A DNA stretch of 64,000 nt from Methanospirillum lacunae (GTDB lineage: Archaea > Halobacteriota > Methanomicrobia > Methanomicrobiales > Methanospirillaceae): the NCBI RefSeq assembly GCF_046195335.1, contig NZ_CP176093.1; one strand, 5' to 3'. Below, piece by piece: positions 29,875-37,985 of the stretch (position 1 is its first letter; the number at the start of each line of letters is the position of its first letter). Under the pieces are notes generated by a model. That model was not told where the DNA came from, made no database searches, and was given only the letters and a program-made list of their open reading frames with translations. A program made the position numbers and the translations under genes.

Positions 29875-29940
29875 TTTATTCTTTCCCTTTTCCTGCTCAC
29901 AGACACAAGAAATATAGACTCACAATCCCTACATTCGATA

Positions 29941-30402
29941 ATGCACAGATCGATGTGGTCTTTCTCACTTGTTTCTTTACTATTGGTATGTATGGTCATT
30001 CTTCCGGCTAGTGCTGTGGACACTCTCTCTGGTGACGATGAAAAGTTTATTACAGATGTTACAACAGAAGGACTTCCATTACTGAATGCGATTCCTGATA
30101 TTATGAAGGATGGTTTTTTCAACGGTAATGAATCCACGCTTCAGACGGTAAACAAGACACAAACTGAGAAGATTAATACCTTTGTCAAAAAGGTCAATGA
30201 GTATAAACTTTCAGAGAAGGTCACTCCTGTACGTAATCAGTACATTAACACAACTGAATTGTTCAAGACTGATCTGACTGAATACTCAACTCTTACCAAC
30301 TCTTGTGGGTCATGTGTTGCCAAGATGAACGAGATGTATCCAAAACTTCTCGAAGAAGTAAACAAAACCAGTTCTGTTGTTAATCAGTATAAACAGGCCT
30401 AA
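29941..30402 (+). CDS. Secreted protein of unknown function
   Basis: A 153-aa protein with a signal peptide (about residues 6-26, LLLVCMVILPASAVD). The mature part is mostly helical and polar. It has a C-x-x-C pair (SCGSCVAKM, about residue 120) that could form a disulfide or bind metal or heme; a heme c site would need CxxCH and the next residue is Val, so heme c is excluded. I do not recognise a family. It follows the chemoreceptor by 66 bases on the same strand, so the two may share a transcript, and it could act as an external binding protein. Confidence 0.75.
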   Translation: MHRSMWSFSLVSLLLVCMVILPASAVDTLSGDDEKFITDVTTEGLPLLNAIPDIMKDGFFNGNESTLQTVNKTQTEKINTFVKKVNEYKLSEKVTPVRNQYINTTELFKTDLTEYSTLTNSCGSCVAKMNEMYPKLLEEVNKTSSVVNQYKQA

Positions 30403-30503
30403 CCTTAAAATCCGTTAATTTCGGATCTTTTTTTACCTCATATTAATCACTATTCCTGATTAGATCATACAGTTTGATATCTAACTAAATTGTATTACCA
30501 TAT

Positions 30504-30524
30504 GAACACACACATTACGTGTTC
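30504..30524. promoter_or_regulatory. Candidate operator for the MarR regulator
   Basis: A perfect inverted repeat, GAACAC-acacattac-GTGTTC, lies 20 bases before the ATG of the flavoprotein-MarR gene pair. It sits between the probable promoter and the strong ribosome-binding site GGAGGAG (30531-30537). MarR proteins commonly bind such sites and repress their own operon. The binding itself is inferred. Confidence 0.55.
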
Positions 30525-30544
30525 AGGTATGGAGGAGAAATACT

Positions 30545-30961
30545 ATGAATCCGGATTCTATGACCCAGATAACTGAATTTTTTAAGCCTGGAACTACTGT
30601 GAACATTGCAACAATTGATGATGGACTCCCACGAGTTCGGCCTTTTCAATTTCAGTTTGAATCAGACGGAAAGTTATTTTTCTGCACTGCAAAAACCAAG
30701 GATGTATACAATCAACTAACCAAAAACCCTGCTATAGAGTTTGTAGCAACCTCACCTGAATATGTAACTATGCGGGTAAGTGGAAAAGTAACCTTCACTG
30801 ATGATAAAAATCTAAAAGAAAAGATCTTATCAGGAAATGAACTAATAAAAACCATTTATCAGACATCTGACAACCCGGTCTTCACACTCTTCTACCTTGA
30901 TCACGGAAGCGTGAAGATATCTACCATGACTGGAGAACCAGACAAGTACCTTACTTTCTGA
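30545..30961 (+). CDS. Pyridoxamine 5'-phosphate oxidase-like FMN-binding protein
   Basis: A 138-aa protein of the split-barrel flavin fold: FFKPGTTVNIATIDDGLPRVRPFQFQFESDGKLFFCTAKTKDVYNQL and MRVSGKVTFTDD match the small PNPOx-like family (quoted here as separate short stretches of one continuous domain). These proteins bind FMN or F420 and often reduce or detoxify small molecules. It has a strong GGAGGAG ribosome-binding site and is followed 14 bases later by a MarR regulator. The pair suggests a small redox or stress response switch with self-control through the inverted repeat just upstream. The substrate is unknown. It is too short to be the true vitamin B6 enzyme PdxH. Confidence 0.88.
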   Translation: MNPDSMTQITEFFKPGTTVNIATIDDGLPRVRPFQFQFESDGKLFFCTAKTKDVYNQLTKNPAIEFVATSPEYVTMRVSGKVTFTDDKNLKEKILSGNELIKTIYQTSDNPVFTLFYLDHGSVKISTMTGEPDKYLTF

Positions 30962-30975
30962 TCTCACTTGAGATC

Positions 30976-31491
30976 ATGTGCCACACTTTTACAACAAACA
31001 AAAGTGTCATCAAAGAGTCTACAGATTTTCAATTAAAGATGATCGGAAATGCAGTTGCATTGATGGCACGTGTTCTTGACCGTGCCAACCAGTTCCTTAT
31101 CAATGAACTTGAGCAGAACGGAGTTCAGGGTATTGTCCCATCCCATGGGGACATTCTTGTAATATTGCTTCGTGAAAAACAATGCACCATGCAGGAACTT
31201 GCCAGCCGGATTAATCGGACAAAACCTACAGTAACCATTCTGGTTCAGAAACTTGTTGACTTTGGATATGTCACAAAAACCAAAAATCCAGAGGATAAAC
31301 GGGTTACATTCGTAACCCTGACTCCTAAAGGAGAAGCTCTGGAACCGATTTTCAGAAAGATTTCGTCCCATCTCAATGAAAGGGTCTATGGGGGAATCTC
31401 ATCAGAAGAATCTATCCAATTTGAAAGGATGCTGATGACTATCTTTGAGAGGTTTGGGGAAAAACATCATATTAATCATGAAAATGAATAA
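30976..31491 (+). CDS. MarR-family transcriptional regulator
   Basis: A 171-aa winged-helix protein. The recognition region reads MQELASRINRTKPTVTILVQKLVDFGYVTKTKNPEDKRV in pieces typical of MarR: helix-turn-helix followed by a wing with DKR. Flanking helices would form the dimer interface and ligand pocket. It lies 14 bases after the FMN-binding protein gene and is probably co-transcribed. It most likely represses this pair through the palindrome at 30504-30524. The inducing ligand is unknown; MarR proteins often respond to oxidants or aromatic compounds. An internal ATG at 31039 could also serve as start. Confidence 0.9.
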   Translation: MCHTFTTNKSVIKESTDFQLKMIGNAVALMARVLDRANQFLINELEQNGVQGIVPSHGDILVILLREKQCTMQELASRINRTKPTVTILVQKLVDFGYVTKTKNPEDKRVTFVTLTPKGEALEPIFRKISSHLNERVYGGISSEESIQFERMLMTIFERFGEKHHINHENE

Positions 31492-31554
31492 TCTGTCGTG
31501 AATTCTCATAAAAGAAATGAAATAATAATCTGTTCATTTCAACAGAAAACCAGA

Positions 31555-32049
31555 TTACTCATTTGAGATCTGTCGTGTCAGGGACTTGATCGCCTCTGTG
31601 TATGATACAACATCAGGTTTGAGAATAACAACCGGAATATCCACGATTCGTTCGATCAGAGCGGCAAGGATAGGAGCACAGATTAGACCTGCGGCCCCCT
31701 CTTTTTCAGCTCTGACAGCTGCTACAATACAATCTTCCATCGTGTGAGCAGGATATCCTTTCACCCGGTATTTTTTACCTTCATGAGAAATTGTTTGATT
31801 TCCAATCTCATCAAGTAGGAATTTGGCAGCAATAATCGCGATGGTATCCTGATCATACGGTTCAAGCGCCTGCACTATGGCACGCACGGTGGACAGGCGG
31901 GGGTCACGTTCGCCTGAGGTAATTTTGTAGATCGTTGCAACGGGTATTTCTGCAAGGTCAGCGAGTTCTTTCAGGCTCATTTGTTTGCGATCGAGTGCCT
32001 CTTCAAGAGCGTCCTTAAACTCCTGTCTGAAGATTGCCCGTGAAAACAT
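31555..32049 (-). CDS. XRE-type HTH regulator with a C-terminal sensory domain, divergent from the coenzyme M operon
   Basis: A 164-aa protein. Residues 18-60 are a lambda-repressor-like helix-turn-helix (SLKELADLAEIPVATIYKITSGERDPRLSTVRAIVQ, shown here for orientation). The C-terminal half has AHTMEDCIVAAVRAEKEGAAGLICAPI and VDIPVVILKPD, which resembles the ligand-binding fold of PrpR-N-like or periplasmic-binding-type sensors. It is transcribed away from the six-gene operon that begins 106 bases to its right, and a palindrome lies 8 bases before its start. It is therefore a good candidate regulator of itself and of coenzyme M synthesis. That role is inferred from position. Confidence 0.85.
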   Translation of the reverse strand: MFSRAIFRQEFKDALEEALDRKQMSLKELADLAEIPVATIYKITSGERDPRLSTVRAIVQALEPYDQDTIAIIAAKFLLDEIGNQTISHEGKKYRVKGYPAHTMEDCIVAAVRAEKEGAAGLICAPILAALIERIVDIPVVILKPDVVSYTEAIKSLTRQISNE

Positions 32050-32051
32050 AC

Positions 32052-32089
32052 AGTACTATTGTATAATAATACAATATAAAGTTTGTACT
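32052..32089. promoter_or_regulatory. Palindromic candidate operator in the divergent promoter of the coenzyme M operon
   Basis: TATTGTA-taataa-TACAATA (32057-32076) is a perfect inverted repeat, framed by the outer arms AGTAC (32052-32056) and GTACT (32085-32089). A two-way TATA-like box (aatataaag, about 32073-32081) overlaps it. This would place the site downstream of TATA for the leftward regulator gene and at or above TATA for the rightward operon. Binding by the XRE regulator is inference. Confidence 0.6.
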
Positions 32090-32154
32090 AAAAGGAACAT
32101 TTTTCATTATGACGACAAAAACATCTTATCTCTACCTGTTCTATCTTCCCGTAC

Positions 32155-32934
32155 ATGCCTGAAGATATTATTCATGAGATCACTATCCTTTCCGGAAAGA
32201 ATAGAAATGGAGTTCCAGAAGGTTTTGATGAGATCCGTATAAAACCAGGAGATACTATCTCCATTGTTGGTCCAACCGGCTCAGGAAAAAGTGCTCTCAT
32301 CAATGATATCGAAATATTTGCAAACCGGGATACTGTTACGGGCAGGAAAATCCTGATAAACGGAGCAATTCCTCCGGAATATTTCATTAGAGACCCGGCA
32401 AGAAAACCGGTTGCTATGATCACTCAGAATACCCGTTGTCTCTGTGACCTGTCGGTTGAAGATTTTCTCCTGATGCATACCAAATCCCGGGGTTACCAGG
32501 GTCAGGATCTTGTTGACACCACTATTTCTCTGGCAAATCAGTTCACAGGTGAACCTATCCAAAGAAAAGTCAGAATGACCCAGTTATCCGGAGGACAAAC
32601 CCGTTCACTGATGGTGGCCGATGCCATCCTCATTTCAAACACCCCGATTATTCTACTGGATGAGGTTGAAAATGCAGGAATATTTAAAGACCGGGTAATT
32701 GAAGCCCTACGCAGATATCACAAAGCTCTTCTCTTTGTCACTCACGATCCACTGGTCTCTCTTCTCTCTGACAGACGGATTGTTATGCAGGATGGGGCTG
32801 TTGCAAAAGTGCTGACTCCAAATGGCTTAGAGCAATCCGCACTCAAACAGATGCTTGCATACGATGCGGCCATCGCCCGTGTACGTGAGATGATCAGAGC
32901 TGGCGAACTGATTACAAAAGCGGTACCGGCTTGA
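32155..32934 (+). CDS. ABC-type ATPase of the coenzyme M cluster, no permease partner
   Basis: A 259-aa ATP-binding cassette: Walker A GPTGSGKS (near residue 42), a Q-loop (ITQNTR), the signature LSGGQ (about 145), and Walker B ILLDEVE with the switch His in LFVTHDP. No membrane permease gene is nearby, so it is either soluble or pairs with a distant permease. ABC ATPases without permeases serve in Fe-S assembly (SufC) or in redox activation (A2/AtwA in methyl-coenzyme M reductase). Here it heads an operon ending in coenzyme M genes, so it may power an assembly or activation step; that is inference. The GTPase gene starts 2 bases after it. Confidence 0.85.
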   Translation: MPEDIIHEITILSGKNRNGVPEGFDEIRIKPGDTISIVGPTGSGKSALINDIEIFANRDTVTGRKILINGAIPPEYFIRDPARKPVAMITQNTRCLCDLSVEDFLLMHTKSRGYQGQDLVDTTISLANQFTGEPIQRKVRMTQLSGGQTRSLMVADAILISNTPIILLDEVENAGIFKDRVIEALRRYHKALLFVTHDPLVSLLSDRRIVMQDGAVAKVLTPNGLEQSALKQMLAYDAAIARVREMIRAGELITKAVPA

Positions 32935-32935
32935 A

Positions 32936-33640
32936 ATGAGGTTAATAATAGTTGCCGGTCCCCCATCTACTGGGAAGACCTCAGTAATCAAACAGATCAT
33001 CAGATCAATGCCCGATTTCAGGTTCTCGTACCTCAAGATAGATGTGGTAGTGGCTACTGAGGATGAAGAACTTGCAGCCGAGTTTGGCATCCCAACTAAA
33101 AAAGTGTATTCTGGTGATCTCTGTCCTGATCATGCCGGAATCATGGTGATGGATGATGCCATCTCCTGGGCTTCTGATCAGAAAACAGACTATCTTATCG
33201 TTGAAAGTGCCGGTCTTTGTCTTAGATGCACACCATATACAACACAGTCACTTGGTATTGTCGTCCTTTCGGCAATATCTGGTATTCATTCACCTGTCAA
33301 AATGGCACCGATGATTGCCCTCGCTGATATCGCTGTTGTAACAAGGATCGATCTTGTTACCCAGGCTGAAAAAGAGGTATTCAGAGAGAAGATCAAATCC
33401 ATCAGCCAGGGTATAGAAATTGTTGAAACAAATGCCATTCAGGGAACTGGTCTTAGGTTCCTTATCAGAGCAATAAGTGAAGGCCCGGAAATTACTGATT
33501 CCAAGGCTATCACACTCAGAGGAATTCCACCACTCGGGGTCTGTACTGTCTGCATTGGAAAAACGTCCATCGGTTGGCAGAATCATTTTGGTGTCATCAG
33601 AAGACTTGACGGGGCTGATTACCTTTTCAGAGGTGAGTAA
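32936..33640 (+). CDS. GTPase of the CobW/HypB/UreG-like P-loop type in the coenzyme M cluster
   Basis: A 234-aa P-loop protein: G1 motif GPPSTGKTS (near residue 8), a central VESAGLC, and a TRIDL motif that fits the G4 base-recognition position (NKxD variant). Near the C terminus is a CTVC pair, possibly a metal site. The overall plan resembles the metallochaperone GTPases that load nickel, cobalt or zinc. It follows the ABC ATPase by 2 bases and precedes a Fe-S protein by 1 base, so the three are co-expressed. The role is not known. Metal or sulfur-centre assembly for the enzyme next in the operon is a reasonable guess. Confidence 0.8.
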   Translation: MRLIIVAGPPSTGKTSVIKQIIRSMPDFRFSYLKIDVVVATEDEELAAEFGIPTKKVYSGDLCPDHAGIMVMDDAISWASDQKTDYLIVESAGLCLRCTPYTTQSLGIVVLSAISGIHSPVKMAPMIALADIAVVTRIDLVTQAEKEVFREKIKSISQGIEIVETNAIQGTGLRFLIRAISEGPEITDSKAITLRGIPPLGVCTVCIGKTSIGWQNHFGVIRRLDGADYLFRGE

Positions 33641-33641
33641 C

Positions 33642-34337
33642 ATGACAGGATCCATAGATCAAGATCTTCAGAATGTCCCACTCACACCAAACTGGGCTCC
33701 ACCAGGACGGAATTGTGGGGCGTGTGGACATGACTCATGCATAACGTTTATGAATGAGGTTTCTGAAGGTAATGGAAGACTTACAGACTGTCCTTTTTAT
33801 GAACCTCAATCAGATATCAGATCTCACGACCAACATACCGGAAATATACCTCCAGCCAGAAATCTGGATCAGATACCTGAACAGGACATACTCGGAAACA
33901 CACTGGATTTTATTCTCATTCCACTCCCGGGCGAGTTGTCCGCACGAAAATTTCTGCTTCCATTCAGACCTGACATGGTTGAACGGTGGGACATAAAGCC
34001 TGGGGACATCATAACCGGCAGACCGATGGGAGCAGGTTGTCCGGTCCAACATGTCGTACAGGTAATTTCTGTAAGCAGAGTATCAGGTCTTATTACTGGT
34101 CATGTGGTAGGGCCCTCCTTCTCCCGAGGACGGGAGGTGAAAGACCTGGAAGCCTATCACATGATAGGATTTGAAGGAATTGCTGTTCCCTCATTGAATG
34201 AACCTGTCTTTGGAAAACGGATGAGGTTTCTTCCTGGGTTCTGCATGATGAATATCGGACATACCGGAGTAGTGAACATGGTTATGGGGACGAAATCCGG
34301 TCTCCATGTAAGAGTTGAGGATATCAGGATCCAATGA
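33642..34337 (+). CDS. Fe-S cluster protein of the coenzyme M cluster, function unknown
   Basis: I use the ATG at 33642, one base after the GTPase stop; a longer frame to 33477 would overlap the GTPase. The 231-aa protein starts with a four-cysteine cluster motif, CGACGHDSC and then DCPF (about residues 24-50), as in the PF04060-type [4Fe-4S] domain. The rest is a conserved-looking domain without catalytic motif that I recognise (GDIITGRPMGAGCPV and then GHVVGPSFSRGREVKDL). Its last bases overlap the next gene by four (ATGA). It could shuttle electrons or sulfur to the DUF39 protein downstream; that is inference. Confidence 0.8.
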   Translation: MTGSIDQDLQNVPLTPNWAPPGRNCGACGHDSCITFMNEVSEGNGRLTDCPFYEPQSDIRSHDQHTGNIPPARNLDQIPEQDILGNTLDFILIPLPGELSARKFLLPFRPDMVERWDIKPGDIITGRPMGAGCPVQHVVQVISVSRVSGLITGHVVGPSFSRGREVKDLEAYHMIGFEGIAVPSLNEPVFGKRMRFLPGFCMMNIGHTGVVNMVMGTKSGLHVRVEDIRIQ

Positions 34338-35560
34338 CCAGACTTCAGGAGATCCGCGAGCGGATCAGGAATAAGAGTGCCGTTGTTGTTACTGCGAGTG
34401 AATTCAAGAAACAGATCTCTGAAAGCGGACAGGATAAAATAATTAAAGACGTTGATGTGGTTACCTGTGGAACCTGCGGCGTTATGTCAGGGACCTATGC
34501 AGTTCTTTCAGTTCCAGTTGCCTCGCCGGGATCATTTCTCCGTGCTGACAAAGTAGCACTTAACGGAGTCCCTGCTATACCAGGGCCATGTCCGAATGAA
34601 CGGCTTGGACTTGTTGACCTCATCGTGTATGGAACTGCCCATGCTTCTTCATCATATGGCGGGGGACATCTGTTCAGGGATATCATCTCAAATCATGAGA
34701 TTCACGTTGATGTTACTGCCGAAAAAAAAGATTTTCAGGCAGATGTTCATGGACATGATCTGCCTCATGCACGTCTTTTCACAACCCGGAGTACATTTAA
34801 AAATTATACCGCAATTATCAACAGATCAGATAAACCTGAAAAGACTATCTTCTCCACCCTCCCTCTTGCAGGAAAGAGCAGGGAGGCAACGGTTTCAGGA
34901 TGCGGCGAAATTAACCCGATTGAAAATGACCCATCACTCCGGTTTCTCACTCCTGGCACACAACTTCTGGTAAATGGTGGAATGGGGTTTGTCATTGGGC
35001 AGGGAACACGTACAAGTGTTGCACGTCCAAATATCGCAGTTCATGGAGAAATGACCTCGATGGATCCGGATTATTGTGGCGGATTTCTCACTTCTGCAGG
35101 ACCGGAATGTCTGACAAGTATTGGAACTGCCATCCCACTCATTGATGAAAATGTGACCGCCGGACTCATGATCCGTGACGCAGACATCCCGATGCCAGTG
35201 ATGGATATCTCAAACAGGCAACAGGTATCATGCAGTTCATATGACAGGGTCTGGACCGGAACAGCGGGAGAGATCAGGTATCATCCAAATAACTGCCTCA
35301 ACTGTGACCCCTGTCTGGCTGAAAAAATCTGCCCGGTTCATGCGATTACTGGTTCAGGAGAGATAGATCATACACGTTGTTTCACCTGCGGCACCTGTGT
35401 GCATCTTTGCAAGGGCAAAGCGTATACAGGAAATTTAGGAACTCTCGATTTACCTGAAGGAGATGTTCCGATCGTGCTCCGACAATCTGACCGGCAGAGA
35501 GGGGAAAAGATCTCTCAAAAAGCTAAAGAGATGATCCTGAAAGGAGAGTTTCAGATATGA
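34334..35560 (+). CDS. DUF39/COG1900-like sulfur-insertion protein with ferredoxin domain (methanogenesis marker 16 type), candidate for the last step of coenzyme M synthesis
   Basis: A 408-aa protein. Residues 1-310 match the DUF39 family used with sulfide to make homocysteine from aspartate semialdehyde; conserved features include TCGTCGVMSG, SGCGEINPIENDP and NGGMGFVIGQGTRTS. Residues 320-370 add two [4Fe-4S] motifs (CLNCDPC...CP and CFTCGTC...C). This is the layout of the methanogenesis marker 16 proteins. By analogy it should change an aldehyde plus sulfide into a thiol, so sulfoacetaldehyde to coenzyme M fits very well with the two genes after it. I recall a Methanocaldococcus homologue being linked to this step, but cannot verify it here. 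It overlaps both neighbours by four bases. Confidence 0.85.
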   Translation: MTRLQEIRERIRNKSAVVVTASEFKKQISESGQDKIIKDVDVVTCGTCGVMSGTYAVLSVPVASPGSFLRADKVALNGVPAIPGPCPNERLGLVDLIVYGTAHASSSYGGGHLFRDIISNHEIHVDVTAEKKDFQADVHGHDLPHARLFTTRSTFKNYTAIINRSDKPEKTIFSTLPLAGKSREATVSGCGEINPIENDPSLRFLTPGTQLLVNGGMGFVIGQGTRTSVARPNIAVHGEMTSMDPDYCGGFLTSAGPECLTSIGTAIPLIDENVTAGLMIRDADIPMPVMDISNRQQVSCSSYDRVWTGTAGEIRYHPNNCLNCDPCLAEKICPVHAITGSGEIDHTRCFTCGTCVHLCKGKAYTGNLGTLDLPEGDVPIVLRQSDRQRGEKISQKAKEMILKGEFQI

Positions 35561-36831
35561 ATTCAGACTCCTATCATCTGGTCTGTCCTATCTGCGGTAC
35601 GAGGTTTGATGATGCATACCAGTTAACCTGCCCGTCCAGATGTAATGCTCTCATCAGAGCAGAATACTCAGCACGGCAGCTGACAATCCGGGATCTTCCT
35701 GGAATGTTTAGATATTCTGACTGGCTCCCGGTAAAAGGACATCTTGCCACAAAATCAGCTCCTATCTGTTATCAGAGTTCAGGTCTTGCAAATGAGCTTG
35801 GTTTGAATAACCTCTGGATAGCATTTGCCGGGTACTGGCCTGAACGTCAGGCATATGTTACGAGTGGATCATTCAAAGAATTTGAAGCACTTCCCACGAT
35901 GGTACGACTAGCTGAGCGGGCGAAAGGAGTGATCCTGGTTGCATCAGCAGGAAATACCGGCCGGGCTTTTGCTGAAGTTTCATCAAAAATTGCCAAACCT
36001 GTAATCATAGTCGTTCCTGCAAAAGCCAGGGAACGAATCTGGACAAGTACACCAGCAGAACATATACTCCTTGTCACTGTAGATGGCGATTATACCGATG
36101 CTATCAATCTCGGGAATCAGCTTTGTACCCTTCCCGGGATTTATCCAGAGGGAGGAGCAAAAAATATTGCACGCCGGGATGGAATGGGGACTATGATGCT
36201 AGAAGGAGCTATGACTATCAGGCATCTTCCTGACTGGTACATTCAGGCTGTTGGGAGTGGAACCGGAGGGATTGCAGCATGGGAGGCATCAATGAGACTT
36301 GTAGCAGATGGAAGGTTTGGATCTGATCTTCCCCGTTTACTTTTGATACAAAATGATCCTTTTACTCCAATGGTTCATGCATTTCAGGAGGGCAGACGAG
36401 ATATCACTCTTGATGATATAAAAAATCCTGAAGATGCCATCTCAAAAGTTCATGCTGATGTACTCACCAACCGGGCACCTCCATACGGAATTTCAGGCGG
36501 AGTATACGATGCTCTGGTGGCAACCAATGGTATAATGACTACTGCGACAACTGATGAAGCTATAAAAGCAGGTGATCTGTTCAGAAAGACTGAAGGAATT
36601 GATCTTGACCCTGCTGCAGCGGTCTGTGTGGGCGGACTTATAAATGCAGTGAAATCCGGAGTTATCAAGTCAGATGAAAAGATTCTCCTTGCAATAACCG
36701 GTGGAGGATATGAAAGAATCCAGAGAGAACTTTCAATGCATATTCACGCACCGGATTTTGAAGTTGATCAGAATACAGACAATGAAGAATTAATGAATTC
36801 AGTCAGAGAATGGGTGAGCAGGTATGTATGA
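35557..36831 (+). CDS. Cysteate synthase (PLP-dependent, threonine synthase-like)
   Basis: A 424-aa fold-type II PLP enzyme. The cofactor lysine is in TSGSFKEFEAL (near residue 108), with AGNTGRAFAEV, GSGTGGIAAWEA and a late GGGYERIQRE as the usual phosphate and PLP-binding loops. It starts with a small C-x-x-C region (CPICG...CPSRC), a common N-terminal zinc-like motif in this threonine synthase branch. Cysteate synthase makes L-cysteate from phosphoserine and sulfite. In Methanosarcina this begins coenzyme M synthesis. Position directly before ComDE and after the DUF39 gene supports this over threonine synthase. It overlaps the next gene by 8 bases. Confidence 0.9.
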   Translation: MNSDSYHLVCPICGTRFDDAYQLTCPSRCNALIRAEYSARQLTIRDLPGMFRYSDWLPVKGHLATKSAPICYQSSGLANELGLNNLWIAFAGYWPERQAYVTSGSFKEFEALPTMVRLAERAKGVILVASAGNTGRAFAEVSSKIAKPVIIVVPAKARERIWTSTPAEHILLVTVDGDYTDAINLGNQLCTLPGIYPEGGAKNIARRDGMGTMMLEGAMTIRHLPDWYIQAVGSGTGGIAAWEASMRLVADGRFGSDLPRLLLIQNDPFTPMVHAFQEGRRDITLDDIKNPEDAISKVHADVLTNRAPPYGISGGVYDALVATNGIMTTATTDEAIKAGDLFRKTEGIDLDPAAAVCVGGLINAVKSGVIKSDEKILLAITGGGYERIQRELSMHIHAPDFEVDQNTDNEELMNSVREWVSRYV

Positions 36832-37930
36832 AGAGCAGGTTGCTGAACTGCTGCACAATGAGGGAATAGAATTTGTAGTTTCACTTCCCTGTGACAGGAC
36901 AAAGGATCTCTGTATGATCCTTGAAGATGAATTCAGGTATGTTACTATCTCACGGGAAGAAGATGGCGTAGGTATCTGCTCAGGGATTTCTCTCATGAAC
37001 GCCCGCAGTGTTCTGCAGATGCAAAGTTCGGGACTTGGAAACTCACTCAATGCCCTGATGACTCTCCCCGCGTTATATGGACTGCCCCTCCCAATTTTAG
37101 CAAGTTGGCGGGGATATTACCAGGAAAAGATCGCAGCTCAGATTCCATTCAATGAAAAAATTCCAGAACTTCTAACACTATATGATATCGCTTATACTCT
37201 GATTCTCACTCCTGCAGATATTCCTAAGATCCAGGATGTAATCAAGGATGCTTACAACAATCGCGGGATTCATGTTGCCCTGATATCACCCCGGGTGTGG
37301 GAAGGGTCAGTTCCTGAAAAACGCTGTGAATTCAAGTCACGTGAGAGAGAGACAAACCTGACATATTCCGGGCTATTCAAAAAACCGGAAATGAAAAGGG
37401 CCGATGCAATCAGGACTATTGCATCTTTGCTCAATGATGAATACGTCATCTCAAATATCGGAGTTCCCTCAAAAGAACTTCATGCAGCCATGGACCGGAA
37501 AAGAAATTTCTATATGCTTGGATCATACACCCAGGCGTCACCGATAGGTCTTGGGGTAGCACTGGCAACCAAAGACAAGGTCGTTGTTCTTGATGGTGAT
37601 GGAAGCCTGCTGGGAACTGCCATTCTTCCAGTGGTATCTGAAACAAAACCTGATAACCTGACGATCGTATGCCTGGATAATGGAGTATACGGCAGCACCG
37701 GTGACCAGTGTTCCCCTGCATATCAGACGATTGATTTAGAACTCATTGCCCGGGCAAGTGGTTTTACACATACTCAAAAGGTGCATACAGCAGATGAACT
37801 CACAAGTGCATGGAATCATCAGACTCAAGGACCCAGGTTTATTCACGTCATCATTGAACCAGGGAATAGTTCTGCTCCCAATATCTCTTACACTCCTCAC
37901 GAGATCAGAAACCGGTTTTCAGCAGGATAA
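36824..37930 (+). CDS. comDE: Sulfopyruvate decarboxylase, ComD-ComE fusion
   Basis: A 368-aa thiamine diphosphate enzyme that turns 3-sulfopyruvate into sulfoacetaldehyde. The N-terminal part (about 1-165) is the ComD-like domain with the catalytic-type Glu in ISREEDGVGICSG. The C-terminal part (about 185-368) is ComE-like, with the cofactor motif GDGSLLGTAILPVV followed by LDNGVYGSTG. In Methanocaldococcus the two are separate subunits; a fusion is the Methanosarcina-like arrangement. Its product is the substrate of the proposed sulfur-insertion step of the DUF39 gene in the same operon. The aminotransferase that connects cysteate to sulfopyruvate is not in the window. This gene appears to end the operon. 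Confidence 0.93.
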   Translation: MYEEQVAELLHNEGIEFVVSLPCDRTKDLCMILEDEFRYVTISREEDGVGICSGISLMNARSVLQMQSSGLGNSLNALMTLPALYGLPLPILASWRGYYQEKIAAQIPFNEKIPELLTLYDIAYTLILTPADIPKIQDVIKDAYNNRGIHVALISPRVWEGSVPEKRCEFKSRERETNLTYSGLFKKPEMKRADAIRTIASLLNDEYVISNIGVPSKELHAAMDRKRNFYMLGSYTQASPIGLGVALATKDKVVVLDGDGSLLGTAILPVVSETKPDNLTIVCLDNGVYGSTGDQCSPAYQTIDLELIARASGFTHTQKVHTADELTSAWNHQTQGPRFIHVIIEPGNSSAPNISYTPHEIRNRFSAG

Positions 37931-37985
37931 TTCTGAATAATCATTTTTAAAAATTCAAATGAAAGGTAGTTAAAGGTGAAGAGAT

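Noticed and set aside
30060..30402. Heme c site in the secreted protein (C-x-x-C)
   Set aside because: The residue after the second cysteine is Val, not the His needed for covalent heme attachment.
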